NCBI RefSeq assembly: GCF_032302195.1
Contig: NZ_CP135275.1
Location: 1,178,001 to 1,242,000 of the forward strand
Direction of reading: 5' to 3'
DNA from: Paenibacillus sp. MMS20-IR301
Lineage (GTDB): Bacteria > Bacillota > Bacilli > Paenibacillales > Paenibacillaceae
Length of the DNA: 64,000 nucleotides
Shown here: positions 35,731 through 44,008 of the stretch, piece by piece
Layout: each line of letters begins with the position of its first letter
Numbering within the stretch: the stretch's first letter is position 1
Program-made: the position numbers and the translations under genes
Notes under the pieces: generated by a model
Database searches by the model: none
Seen by the model: only the letters and a program-made list of their open reading frames with translations
Told to the model about the DNA's origin: nothing

Positions 35731-35918
35731 TAACTGTATTTTGTACAACTATAACGCTTCATTCCTGCGCAGGAATATTTTTAATTGCACTTTGTACACT
35801 TATAAATGGCTTCTTAGCTGTGAAAGAATAATTTCCCTATTTTTAATTGTACTGAATACAGTTATCCCTAGACATGTGGTTTTTCGCTTGCGTTTAATTG
35901 CACAAAATACAATTACAA
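35731..35918. repeat. Array of four imperfect palindromic 24-bp units
   Basis: The region 35640-36032 has no gene. It holds four related units at 35731-35754, 35782-35805, 35844-35867 and 35895-35918. The consensus approaches AATTGTAC-TTT-GTACAATT followed by ATAA. Start-to-start distances are 51, 62 and 51 bp. The first spacer contains a perfect 16-bp palindrome ATTCCTGCGCAGGAAT (35761-35776). Units vary by several bases, unlike CRISPR repeats. Function unknown. Confidence 0.7.
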
Positions 35919-36032
35919 TGCCGCTATTGTCTTCACGCTGCTCCTAAAGTTTAATGCTGCGCAAGCATCAGGTCTGCTGCACTGGCCACATACATTTTCA
36001 ATACAACCACTTTTATAAGGGGAGGAACTCAA

Positions 36033-36557
36033 ATGATATATCTGCTTGATCATAGCGGTAAGGAAAGATGGTATTTCGAAGTGAATGAGGCAGGCTGGGC
36101 GTTCAGGCAGATTTTATTGGAGGAAGGTAAAGAGAGTAAGATATCTAATCAAAAGAAATATGATTTTTTCTTATCTGAGACAGAATTATCATTAGATGAC
36201 GAGACATTGTTAAGAATTACTCAAGATGAATTTGAAGAAGTGTGGAATAGGATAAATAGAGATCAAACGCAGAGTTGGGTTGAATTGAAAAGCAAACTTC
36301 CATTGGGTACCAAAGTTACTGGCCCTATAGAGGTCCTCTACCCTCAAGGAGTAATTGTGAGCCTTCCTGATTTCGATACGTTAGCCATAGCGAATTATGA
36401 AGAATGTGCTGCAAATTATAAGAACCGGAACCTACATAAAGGTCTCTATGTAACAGCTGATATCATAGGGTACGACGAAGTGAATTATTGGTTTGTTGTA
36501 GGGAATCCGAGGATTATAGATATGCAGCAAAAGTTGCGATCGCAAGAAAGGACGTAA
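36033..36557 (+). CDS. Protein of unknown function (possible S1/OB-like C-terminal part)
   Basis: A 174-residue soluble acidic protein; ribosome site GGGGAGG before ATG. The second half, LPLGTKVTGPIEVLYPQGVIVSLPD, looks like the start of an S1-type OB fold, but the usual later RNA-binding residues are not convincing. The AT content is higher than in the surrounding genes, hinting at horizontal origin. The next gene starts two bases after its stop, so the two form a small operon. Confidence 0.75.
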   Translation: MIYLLDHSGKERWYFEVNEAGWAFRQILLEEGKESKISNQKKYDFFLSETELSLDDETLLRITQDEFEEVWNRINRDQTQSWVELKSKLPLGTKVTGPIEVLYPQGVIVSLPDFDTLAIANYEECAANYKNRNLHKGLYVTADIIGYDEVNYWFVVGNPRIIDMQQKLRSQERT

Positions 36558-36559
36558 TC

Positions 36560-37084
36560 ATGAATAAATTTGCGGGAATAGGGTCTAGCACAGTGAAATA
36601 TGCAATCCTGAATTTCTTACTGGTCATTACCAATTTATTCTTATATGCTTTAGGGCCGGAGGGCGGCGGGACCGGGGACCGGGAAGAAGGGTTGTATTTC
36701 TATCAGCTGTATATGGTCTGTCTTCTCATAGGGTTCGTTGTTTATGGTGTATGGTCAGTGACTTCAGGAAGACACAAGAAGAGCATCAGAGGCTTAACTG
36801 CGGTTCCGGTGATATTGTCTTCGGTTTGTATCGGCGGGCTGCTGATCTATTCAAACAGCAAGAACAAGAGAATGTATGATGGTGTCTGGTTAAATGATTC
36901 AGGTTCGGATGTCTTGGCACTTAACGCAGACTTTCTAATCTGGCTGATTTACTTCCTCCTGCTGTTTGCCGTTTGCATTAGTGTGCTGGGGATGATTACG
37001 AGAAATAAATGGGCGATACTTGGACTGCTGCTGAATTTGTCTTTGCTGTATCTGCATTTTCACGCGCTTGCGGCATGGATTTGA
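36560..37084 (+). CDS. Membrane protein of unknown function
   Basis: A 174-residue protein with four hydrophobic helices (about 14-32, 49-68, 79-100 and 130-172) and a short loop rich in Gly/Glu (EGGGTGDREEG) between the first two. ATG 36560 is chosen with AAAGGACG upstream; a longer upstream frame would run inside the previous gene. No family recognised. Probably cotranscribed with the unknown gene before it. Confidence 0.75.
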   Translation: MNKFAGIGSSTVKYAILNFLLVITNLFLYALGPEGGGTGDREEGLYFYQLYMVCLLIGFVVYGVWSVTSGRHKKSIRGLTAVPVILSSVCIGGLLIYSNSKNKRMYDGVWLNDSGSDVLALNADFLIWLIYFLLLFAVCISVLGMITRNKWAILGLLLNLSLLYLHFHALAAWI

Positions 37085-37096
37085 TCCAGCCAGCAG

Positions 37097-38074
37097 CTAG
37101 ACGGTAATGCTGACTTCCCCGCTTGAAAGATACTCCTCGTCACCATTCTCATATCTGACCTTCAGACGGCAGTCGTTATCAATGTCAATGGCTGTCGCCC
37201 CGCGCTGATTATTATCCTTCATCACCATTACAGGTTTGCCAAGGGAAAGGATCCGTTGTCTATATTCGGAGAGAAACGGCCTGTCCGTTAGATGCGCATA
37301 ATATTCCATGAAATGATTCAGCACTTCTGCAGCTAACCGGCAGCGGAGATCGTCATAATGATTGCTTTCGGAAAATACAGATGCTGCAATCCCGCTAAGC
37401 CCGTCAGGAAAGCCGCCTGCCGGCAGGGCTACATTGATGCCAATGCCGAGAACGGCATAATCCAGCAAGCCATTCTCTAGTGAAAGGGAAGCTTCGGTGA
37501 GAATTCCGCACACCTTTTTGCCATCCATGAATACGTCATTGACCCATTTAATCTGCGTGTCTTTGCCGGATACGCTCTCGATGGCCAGGGCAACGGCGGC
37601 TGCAGCGGAGGTTGTCAGCAGAATGGATTCTGCCGCAGATAGCTTGGGGCGCAGCAGGATGCTCATATAGATGCCCGTTCCCCGCGGGGAAAAGAAGGGC
37701 CGGCCATTTCTTCCGCGGCCGGCAGTCTGCTCTTCCGAGAGGATCACTTTCCCTTCAGCCTCTCCATTTGCGGCCAGCATTTTTACAGCTTCGTTCGTTG
37801 AAGGTATAGTCTTGTAAACCTTAAGGCGCAGCTGATGACTCTGTGGTTTCAGGTGTTTCGAAATCGCGCCGGCAGACAAAATATCCGTCAGAGGGGATAA
37901 GGAATACCCTTTGTTGGTAACAGCCTGTATGGAATAACCGTCCGTCTGCAGCGATTTGATGGCTTTCCAGACTGCGCTGCGGGTTACGGATAACTGCCCT
38001 GCAATCTCCTCGCCCGATATATACCCGCCTTTGTTGCTGCCCAGCAAGGAAAGAATTTGTTCTTTAACTGTCAT
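37097..38074 (-). CDS. birA: Bifunctional biotin ligase and biotin-operon repressor BirA
   Basis: A 325-residue protein with an N-terminal winged helix (ISGEEIAGQLSVTRSAVWKAIKSL, about 19-42) and a biotin-protein ligase domain. The biotinyl-AMP-binding loop GRGRNGR is at 119-125, with KWVNDVF and the C-terminal SH3-like domain following. It attaches biotin to carboxylases and, as holo-repressor, binds the BirA box. ATG 38074 follows GGAGGG. It is transcribed divergently from the bioY operon, whose promoter contains a BirA box 100 bp away. Confidence 0.95.
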   Translation of the reverse strand: MTVKEQILSLLGSNKGGYISGEEIAGQLSVTRSAVWKAIKSLQTDGYSIQAVTNKGYSLSPLTDILSAGAISKHLKPQSHQLRLKVYKTIPSTNEAVKMLAANGEAEGKVILSEEQTAGRGRNGRPFFSPRGTGIYMSILLRPKLSAAESILLTTSAAAAVALAIESVSGKDTQIKWVNDVFMDGKKVCGILTEASLSLENGLLDYAVLGIGINVALPAGGFPDGLSGIAASVFSESNHYDDLRCRLAAEVLNHFMEYYAHLTDRPFLSEYRQRILSLGKPVMVMKDNNQRGATAIDIDNDCRLKVRYENGDEEYLSSGEVSITV

Positions 38075-38175
38075 GGAAATAACCCTCCAGAAATATTACG
38101 TTCCGATCAAACCTCTTCGATTAGTTTAACATGCTTAGATAACAATAGGAAAATGAAGGTGTTACTTTTGTTGTA

Positions 38176-38229
38176 TTGTGAACCTGATTTATTAAATAGG
38201 TTTACAATAGGGCGGGTCTCCATTATAAT
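38176..38229 (+). promoter_or_regulatory. BirA box overlapping the bioY-operon promoter
   Basis: TTGTGAACC (38176-38184) and GGTTTACAA (38199-38207) form the split palindrome known as the Firmicutes BirA box, with 14 bases between. The right arm contains the -35 box TTTACA (38201-38206), followed after exactly 17 bp by TATAAT (38224-38229). Bound BirA would block RNA polymerase, so the operon should be off when biotin is plentiful. Confidence 0.9.
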
Positions 38230-38295
38230 TCAACGTATTGGCTGTATTCTTTAACCGGAGCACAACCTTTATTTTATTCAATGGAGGACAATATC

Positions 38296-38847
38296 TTGAA
38301 GACAAAAGAACTTGTGTATGCCGCATTATTCGCAGCGCTCATTGCGGTGCTGGGCATGATTCCGCCTTTGCCTCTTGGCTTCATTCCTGTTCCGGTCACT
38401 GCCCAGACGCTTGGTGTCATGCTGGCCGGATGTTTTCTGGGCAGACGGATGGGTACCCTTAGCCTGGCTGTTTTTATCATTCTCATAGCCCTCGGATTGC
38501 CGGTGCTGACCGGCGGGCGCGGCGGACTGGCGGTGCTCGTTGGGCCGTCTGCGGGATACATATTCAGCTGGCTGGCCGCGGCAGGCTTCATCGGCTGGTA
38601 CTCCGAGAAAATCTGGCGGAGGGTTTCCATCTGGAAGCTGATAGCTGCTAATTTGGTCTTCGGCGTACTGCTGGTCAATCTGATTGGTGCGCCTGTCATG
38701 GCCTTAATTACAGACACACCGGTCTGGACCGGACTGATCGGGGCTTTAGCTTTTCTTCCCGGAGATATAATTAAAGCGGTTATTGCGGCCGTCATAACAA
38801 TGCAGCTGAAAGAAATCAGCCCCATTGAAGAAAAAACGGGGGTGTGA
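38296..38847 (+). CDS. bioY: Biotin ECF transporter S component BioY
   Basis: A 183-residue membrane protein with six helices. BioY hallmarks: AALFAALIAVLGMIPPLPLGFIPVP at the N terminus, GRRMGTLSLAVF, and the glycine-rich LTGGRGGLAVLVGPSAGYIF. It binds biotin with high affinity and passes it to an ECF energising module; that module is encoded five genes downstream. TTG 38296 is chosen because GGAGG is eight bases before; the ATG at 38281 overlaps the ribosome site. First gene of the BirA-controlled operon. Confidence 0.93.
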   Translation: MKTKELVYAALFAALIAVLGMIPPLPLGFIPVPVTAQTLGVMLAGCFLGRRMGTLSLAVFIILIALGLPVLTGGRGGLAVLVGPSAGYIFSWLAAAGFIGWYSEKIWRRVSIWKLIAANLVFGVLLVNLIGAPVMALITDTPVWTGLIGALAFLPGDIIKAVIAAVITMQLKEISPIEEKTGV

Positions 38848-38855
38848 GCATACTC

Positions 38856-40346
38856 ATGAACCTGGTACAGCACATTTTCGAACGTGGACAGGCCGCCTCT
38901 TCCCGCATTGCGATCTCGGACGGGCGGGAAGAACGCTCCTACGCCCAGCTCATGAGGCTTGTGCAGCAGGTTGCAAACGGATTGCGTCATGGCGGACATA
39001 TCAAGCGGAATATTGCAATTGTATCCGGTAACCGTATGGAATTCGCCGAGTTTGTTCTCGGCGCTATCTATGCAGGATGCGTTCCCGTGCTGCTGGACCC
39101 TAAATGGCATCCCGAAGAACTGGACAGGGTTATCCGGCAGTGTGAGCCCGGACTGATCGTTGGTGAAGCGCGTTTTGCGGCTGATTTCACAGAACGTTAT
39201 AGAGAAATTCAGCAGCTATACTTCGGCGGGGAGCAGAGAACCGGCAGCTACAGCTCCTGGCTGGCCGAATTCGGACCGGATGCCGCTGCAGAGGAGAGCC
39301 CCGGGCTGCTGTTCATCGGATACACTTCAGGCACAACCGGTCTTCCCAAAGGGTACATGCGGACTCACCGGTCCTGGTTAACCAGCTTTGAAGCGACGGA
39401 GAAGGCATTCAGGCTGAACGGTATGAAGCATGTACTTGCGCCCGGGCCGTTCGTACATTCCCTGTCGCTGTTCGCCATGATGCAATCCTTGTATAGTATG
39501 GCGACTTTTCATCTGCTTCCGGCATTCGATGCTGAGAGCGTATTGAACCTCTGCTCCCATGAACCTGATATGGTCCTGTTCGTTGTGCCTGCGATGATTG
39601 ACGCAATGGTCCGTCAGGCCGCTGCGGCCACGGACCCGGTATCAATACAGGCCATAATCAGCTCTGGAGGCAAGTGGCCAGTGACATTGATACAAAGATG
39701 CCGTGAACTGTTCCAGGAGACGAAGCTCTATGAGTATTACGGCTCCTCGGAGGCCAGCTACATCAGCTATCTTGAAATGACCGGGGAGGCGGAGGCGGAT
39801 TCCTTAGGCAAACCGTTCGACGGCGTGCAGATTTCCATTCGCGATGCGCAGTTTCGTGAGCTGCCTCCAGGTATGATTGGTGAGCTGTATATCCGTAGCG
39901 AAATGATGTTCACCGGGTATCACCTGCTGCCTGAAGAGACGGCAAACGTGTTTCGCGGGGACTGGCTGCGTACGGGCGACTACATGTTCTTTGATCATAA
40001 CGGGCATCTGCACTTGGCTGGCCGTGCCGGCAACATGATCAAAAGCGGGGGACACAAGGTGTTCCCCGAAGAAGTGGAGGCGGTGCTGATCCGCATTCCG
40101 GCCATCCGCGGGGTTATGGTATTCGGAAAGCCGGATGAGCGGTGGGGAGAGCAGGTGACGGCAGCGGTTGAATGGAACGGAGAACAGCGGCTTACTCTGG
40201 AGCAGATCAGGAATTACTGCCGTCCATATCTTGCAGGTTATAAGCTGCCCAGGCAGCTCGTTACTGTGGAACAGTTCATCTATACCAGCAGCGGAAAAAT
40301 TGCACGCCAGCGGATGATGGACATTGTGGGAGATGGGATGAAATGA
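38856..40346 (+). CDS. AMP-forming acyl-CoA ligase (YhfT-like)
   Basis: A 496-residue member of the adenylate-forming family. The phosphate-binding loop reads GYTSGTTGLPKG, the A5 motif YYGSSEASYIS, the A7 motif RTGDYMFFDHNGHLHLAGR, and the catalytic lysine region is SGKIARQRM. It should activate a carboxylic acid as acyl-AMP and load it on CoA. B. subtilis yhfT, in the BirA-controlled yhfUTS operon, has the same neighbours. ATG 38856 is chosen; a GTG at 38844 overlaps the bioY stop. Overlaps the next gene by four bases. The acid may be a biotin precursor such as a fatty or dicarboxylic acid (inference). Confidence 0.88.
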   Translation: MNLVQHIFERGQAASSRIAISDGREERSYAQLMRLVQQVANGLRHGGHIKRNIAIVSGNRMEFAEFVLGAIYAGCVPVLLDPKWHPEELDRVIRQCEPGLIVGEARFAADFTERYREIQQLYFGGEQRTGSYSSWLAEFGPDAAAEESPGLLFIGYTSGTTGLPKGYMRTHRSWLTSFEATEKAFRLNGMKHVLAPGPFVHSLSLFAMMQSLYSMATFHLLPAFDAESVLNLCSHEPDMVLFVVPAMIDAMVRQAAAATDPVSIQAIISSGGKWPVTLIQRCRELFQETKLYEYYGSSEASYISYLEMTGEAEADSLGKPFDGVQISIRDAQFRELPPGMIGELYIRSEMMFTGYHLLPEETANVFRGDWLRTGDYMFFDHNGHLHLAGRAGNMIKSGGHKVFPEEVEAVLIRIPAIRGVMVFGKPDERWGEQVTAAVEWNGEQRLTLEQIRNYCRPYLAGYKLPRQLVTVEQFIYTSSGKIARQRMMDIVGDGMK

Positions 40347-41506
40347 GAGAAATCAAAGAGACCGTGCTGGTTATGGCCAGACGCACACCTGTCGGTAAAA
40401 TCGGCGGACAGCTAAGCACGCTTGAACCGGAGCAGCTGCTTGCCCCGCTGATCCGCCTCCTCGTTACAGAAGCCCAGCTGCCGCCGGAATGGATTGATGA
40501 TGTCATTATCGGCAATGTAGTGGGGCCTGGCGGGAATATTGCCCGTAAGTCTGTGCTTGAAGCAGGATTGCCGGTTACAGTTCCGGGAGTCACAGTCGAC
40601 CGTCAATGCGGTTCAGGGCTTGAAGCCATCATCATGGCGGCCCGCCTCATTCAAAGCGGTGCAGGAGAGATATACCTGGCAGGCGGAGCCGAAAGTGTAA
40701 GCCGGGCGCCTTGGCGGATGCTCAGGCCCGGCACGCTGGCAGGGACGCCAACCTTATATACACGCGCACCGTTTACACCCCTTGCTTACGGAGATCCTGA
40801 CATGGGGCCTGCTGCAGAGAATGTGGCGGCTAAATACGGGATTACCCGTGAAGCGCAGGATCTATATGCGCTGGAGAGCCATCTTAAAGCCGTCCGGGCA
40901 CAAAGTACAGGCAGATATGTACCGGAGCTTGTACCGCTTGAGGTTAACGGATTACAGATTGCAGAGGATGAATGTCCGCGACCGGATACAAGCCTGGGGA
41001 AGCTGCGCAGCCTGCCGCCTGTGTTTGCGGAGGATGGCACTGTGACCGCCGGGAATGCCTGTCCTATCAATGATGGCGCCGCTCTGGTGCTCATGATGTC
41101 CCGTGAAAAATGCGAACAGCTTAACCTGACTCCCGTCCTCCGTTTTGTTGACTCTCAGGCTGCCGGAGTGGACCCCCGTTATCCGGGGATCGGACCGGTT
41201 CCGGCGGTGCGGAAACTGTTAAGCCGCCAGGGGCTGACCATCGGAGATGTGGATATCATTGAGTTTAATGAAGCTTTTGCCGCACAGGTATTGGCATCAC
41301 TGCAGGAGCTTCAGCTTCCGGCGGATAAGGTTAATCCCGGCGGAGGCGCGTTAGCACTGGGTCATCCTTACGGGGCATCCGGTGCGATCCTTATGACGCG
41401 TCTGTATTCGGAGATGCTGCAAGCCCCCTACAAACGGGGTATAGCTACACTTGGTATTGGCGGCGGGATGGGGCTGGCCGTTCTGGTGGAGGCGGCTAGA
41501 CGCTAA
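40343..41506 (+). CDS. Thiolase-family protein (YhfS-like) lacking one catalytic cysteine
   Basis: A 387-residue thiolase-fold protein. The nucleophile Cys89 (VDRQCGSGLEA), the NEAFA motif, and His341 (GHPYGASGA) are present. The second catalytic cysteine, in the family motif CxGGGxG, is replaced by glycine: residue 371 in LGIGGGMG (codon GGT at 41453-41455, one base from TGT). Cys378-type residues normally act as acid/base in both thiolysis and condensation, so activity may be altered. Translationally coupled to the ligase gene (ATGA). In the operon it would extend or cut the CoA ester made by the ligase. Confidence 0.88.
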   Translation: MREIKETVLVMARRTPVGKIGGQLSTLEPEQLLAPLIRLLVTEAQLPPEWIDDVIIGNVVGPGGNIARKSVLEAGLPVTVPGVTVDRQCGSGLEAIIMAARLIQSGAGEIYLAGGAESVSRAPWRMLRPGTLAGTPTLYTRAPFTPLAYGDPDMGPAAENVAAKYGITREAQDLYALESHLKAVRAQSTGRYVPELVPLEVNGLQIAEDECPRPDTSLGKLRSLPPVFAEDGTVTAGNACPINDGAALVLMMSREKCEQLNLTPVLRFVDSQAAGVDPRYPGIGPVPAVRKLLSRQGLTIGDVDIIEFNEAFAAQVLASLQELQLPADKVNPGGGALALGHPYGASGAILMTRLYSEMLQAPYKRGIATLGIGGGMGLAVLVEAARR

Positions 41507-41542
41507 AGGCACTTTTATCATTGTAAAGGGGGTCATGGATCT

Positions 41543-42376
41543 ATGAAGACGGCATTGATAACCGGGGCAACCCGGGGGATTGGGCGCAGTATAGCTACAG
41601 AGCTGGGGCGCTGCGGATATCAGGTCGCCGTTAATGGTTTACATAGTGAGAGTATTAAGCAAGTAGTCGAGGACATCCGGGGGACAGGCGGCTTCGCGGA
41701 GGGATTCTGTGCCAATGTTGCCGATCCCGCTGCCGTTACGGTGATGATGGACGAAGTGGCCGGGAAGCTGGGTTCCCTGGATATTCTAATTCATAACGCC
41801 GGCATTCTTCATGACCGCAGATGTGAGTCCATGACGGATCTGGAGTGGCAGTCCGTTCTGGACGTTCATTTAAATGGAGCGTTCTACTGCATCCGGCGTG
41901 CATTAGCTCATCTGAACTACGGAGGCGACATAATGCTGATGACCTCAACCGCAGGGCTAGCCGGCTCGCCGGGGCAGGTCAATTACAGTGCGGCCAAGGC
42001 CGGACTTCTCGGGATGGTATGGACGCTTGCCGATGAACTGAAGCCCAGAAGAGTCAGGGTTAACGGCATTGCTCCTGCTGCCATAACCGATATGACCCGG
42101 CCGGTGATTGAACATTTGACAGAAAAATATGCCGAGCGTAATGAGCCGTTTCCTGAGGCATGGAGCTTGGGTGAAGCGGACGATGTGGCCCGGTTCGTGC
42201 GTGCGCTTCTGAATTACAAGGACCCGGAGCTGACGGGGCAGGTGTTCGGTATCAACGGACAGCAGATTACACCTTGGGATAAGCCACGGCCGCGTGCGGC
42301 AGTTACTTCTGCGCCGGAAGATTTTTTCGAATTAAGGAAACAGCGGAGGGAGCGCGGGGCAGATGCTTACTTTTGA
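41543..42376 (+). CDS. SDR-family reductase, FabG-like
   Basis: A 277-residue short-chain dehydrogenase: cofactor loop TGATRGIG (7-14), HNAG (84-87), Asn111, Ser135, and active-site Tyr148/Lys152 in NYSAAKAG. The cofactor loop suits NADP(H). It would reduce a 3-oxoacyl thioester, fitting directly after a thiolase. The C-terminal 35 residues are an extra basic tail beyond the usual FabG length of about 247. It overlaps the following ATPase gene by 14 bases. Confidence 0.9.
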   Translation: MKTALITGATRGIGRSIATELGRCGYQVAVNGLHSESIKQVVEDIRGTGGFAEGFCANVADPAAVTVMMDEVAGKLGSLDILIHNAGILHDRRCESMTDLEWQSVLDVHLNGAFYCIRRALAHLNYGGDIMLMTSTAGLAGSPGQVNYSAAKAGLLGMVWTLADELKPRRVRVNGIAPAAITDMTRPVIEHLTEKYAERNEPFPEAWSLGEADDVARFVRALLNYKDPELTGQVFGINGQQITPWDKPRPRAAVTSAPEDFFELRKQRRERGADAYF

Positions 42377-43163
42377 TCAGGTCGAGTATTATTACCGGAG
42401 CGGAAATCCCGTTCTTCGCGGGTTAAGCTTCGAAATCCGCCAAGGCGAATTTATCTCCATCATTGGAGGGAACGGAAGCGGAAAGTCCACGCTCGCCAAG
42501 TTAATGAACGGGCTCCTGCAGCCCAGAGACGGACAGGTAATGCTGGACCATTGGAATACACGGAATCCCGATGACCTTGGGAAGATCCGGGAGCAGGCCG
42601 GACTGGTATTTCAAAATCCCGACGATCAGTTCATCACAACCTCCGTTCTGGATGAAGTGATATTCGGACTGGAGAATCTGCGCGTACTGAGAGCTGATAT
42701 GGCCGGGCGGGCGAATCAGGCTCTGCAAGCGGTCCATATGGAAGATTATGCGGCAGCCCTGCCACATCAATTGTCGGGCGGACAGAAACAGCGGGTGGCG
42801 GTTGCGGCAGTTGTGGCAATGGAACCTTCGATTGTGATTTTTGATGAAGCAACCTCCATGCTCGATCCGCAGGGGAGAAAAGACATTCTGGATATCATGC
42901 ATACCCTTCACCAGCAGGGCAAGACCATCATTCAGATCACGCATCATATGGAAGAGATTCTTTACTCTGACCGTGTTCTGCTTCTGAGCAGAGGGGAAAT
43001 TGCTTTCGACGGATCACCCTCGGCTTTGTTTAGCAGCGTATCCATTACAGAGCATCAGCTCTCGCCCCCTTTTGCGGTAAGACTGCATCAAGCACTTGGA
43101 TTGAAAGCTCCCCTGCGTGCGGACTGGAAGGAGACGGTGTCTGCCTTATGGGCTACGAGTTAA
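42363..43163 (+). CDS. ecfA1: ECF transporter ATPase, EcfA1 type
   Basis: A 266-residue ATPase with Walker A GGNGSGKST (35-43), Q loop VFQNPDDQFI, signature LSGGQKQR and Walker B IVIFDEATSMLDPQG. VFQNPD.Q and DEATSMLDP are the hallmarks of the A1 subunit of energy-coupling-factor transporters. Starts within the end of the SDR gene. Together with the next two genes it gives a full A1-A2-T module for BioY; Firmicutes usually keep only one such module with the ribosomal genes. Confidence 0.92.
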   Translation: MLTFDQVEYYYRSGNPVLRGLSFEIRQGEFISIIGGNGSGKSTLAKLMNGLLQPRDGQVMLDHWNTRNPDDLGKIREQAGLVFQNPDDQFITTSVLDEVIFGLENLRVLRADMAGRANQALQAVHMEDYAAALPHQLSGGQKQRVAVAAVVAMEPSIVIFDEATSMLDPQGRKDILDIMHTLHQQGKTIIQITHHMEEILYSDRVLLLSRGEIAFDGSPSALFSSVSITEHQLSPPFAVRLHQALGLKAPLRADWKETVSALWATS

Positions 43164-44008
43164 CTGACGTAAGTGTAAACTTGAATGGGGAAGAGATCCT
43201 TCAATCCGTAAGCTGCACGCTTAAGGAGAAGAAATGGATTTCGGTAATCGGCCATACCGGGGCAGGGAAATCCACCTTTGCCCAAGTAATAAAGGGACTG
43301 GTTCCTTGCTACAAAGGCGAATATACGCATGACCGCGAGCCTCTGCCCAGGGACAGTAAAGGGAATATAAAGTCTGTCCCGCAGATCGGTTATGTGTTTC
43401 AATATCCGGAGCAGCAGCTTTTTGCAACGACGGTTTATAAGGAGCTTGCTTTTGGTCTCACTGTGAAGGGGGAATCTCCAGGGAAAGTGGAAGCAGCCGT
43501 CAAGACGGTTATGAAGCAGCTGGGACTCCCGGCAGATCTTCTCCACGAGAAGCCGTTCCAGCTTAGCGGGGGGCTGAAGCGGCTTGTCGCTGTCGCTTCC
43601 GTGCTGATTATGGAGCCGGAGCTGCTTATTCTGGATGAACCGACCGCCGGACTGGATCCCGTGCACAGGACAGCGCTGCTGAGGCAGCTCAAGGCATGGC
43701 AGAGGGAGAAGAACCGGACAGTACTGCTCATCTCCCATCAGCTCGAGGAGGTTGCCGACTATTCGGACGAGGTGATGATCTTCCAGAAGGGACGCTTATT
43801 GGCCCATTTGGAGGCGAATGAACTGTTTCTGAAGCATGCAGCATTGATGGAGCAAGCCGGATTGCCTTTGCCCGAGCCTGTACAGCTCTTAAGATTGATT
43901 GAGGAAATTTCCGGACGGAAGCTTCAACCGGCAAGCTGCAGGGAAGAAGATATTATGCAGCTTGTGAGGAATGTCTGGCAGTCAAGAGGTTTTCATCATG
44001 AAGGATAA
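43148..44008 (+). CDS. ecfA2: ECF transporter ATPase, EcfA2 type
   Basis: A 286-residue ATPase with Walker A GHTGAGKST, Q loop VFQYPEQQLF (the A2 hallmark), signature SGGLKRL (the usual SGGQ/MRR is changed to GGLKR) and Walker B LLILDEPTAGLDPVH. Overlaps EcfA1 by 16 bases. The ribosome site AAGGAG is about 14 bases upstream, so translation probably depends on coupling with the upstream gene. Forms a heterodimer with EcfA1. Confidence 0.92.
   Translation: MGYELTDVSVNLNGEEILQSVSCTLKEKKWISVIGHTGAGKSTFAQVIKGLVPCYKGEYTHDREPLPRDSKGNIKSVPQIGYVFQYPEQQLFATTVYKELAFGLTVKGESPGKVEAAVKTVMKQLGLPADLLHEKPFQLSGGLKRLVAVASVLIMEPELLILDEPTAGLDPVHRTALLRQLKAWQREKNRTVLLISHQLEEVADYSDEVMIFQKGRLLAHLEANELFLKHAALMEQAGLPLPEPVQLLRLIEEISGRKLQPASCREEDIMQLVRNVWQSRGFHHEG

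Noticed and set aside
35731..35918. CRISPR array
   Set aside because: Units differ from each other by many bases, distances vary (51, 62, 51), only four units exist and no cas gene is present.
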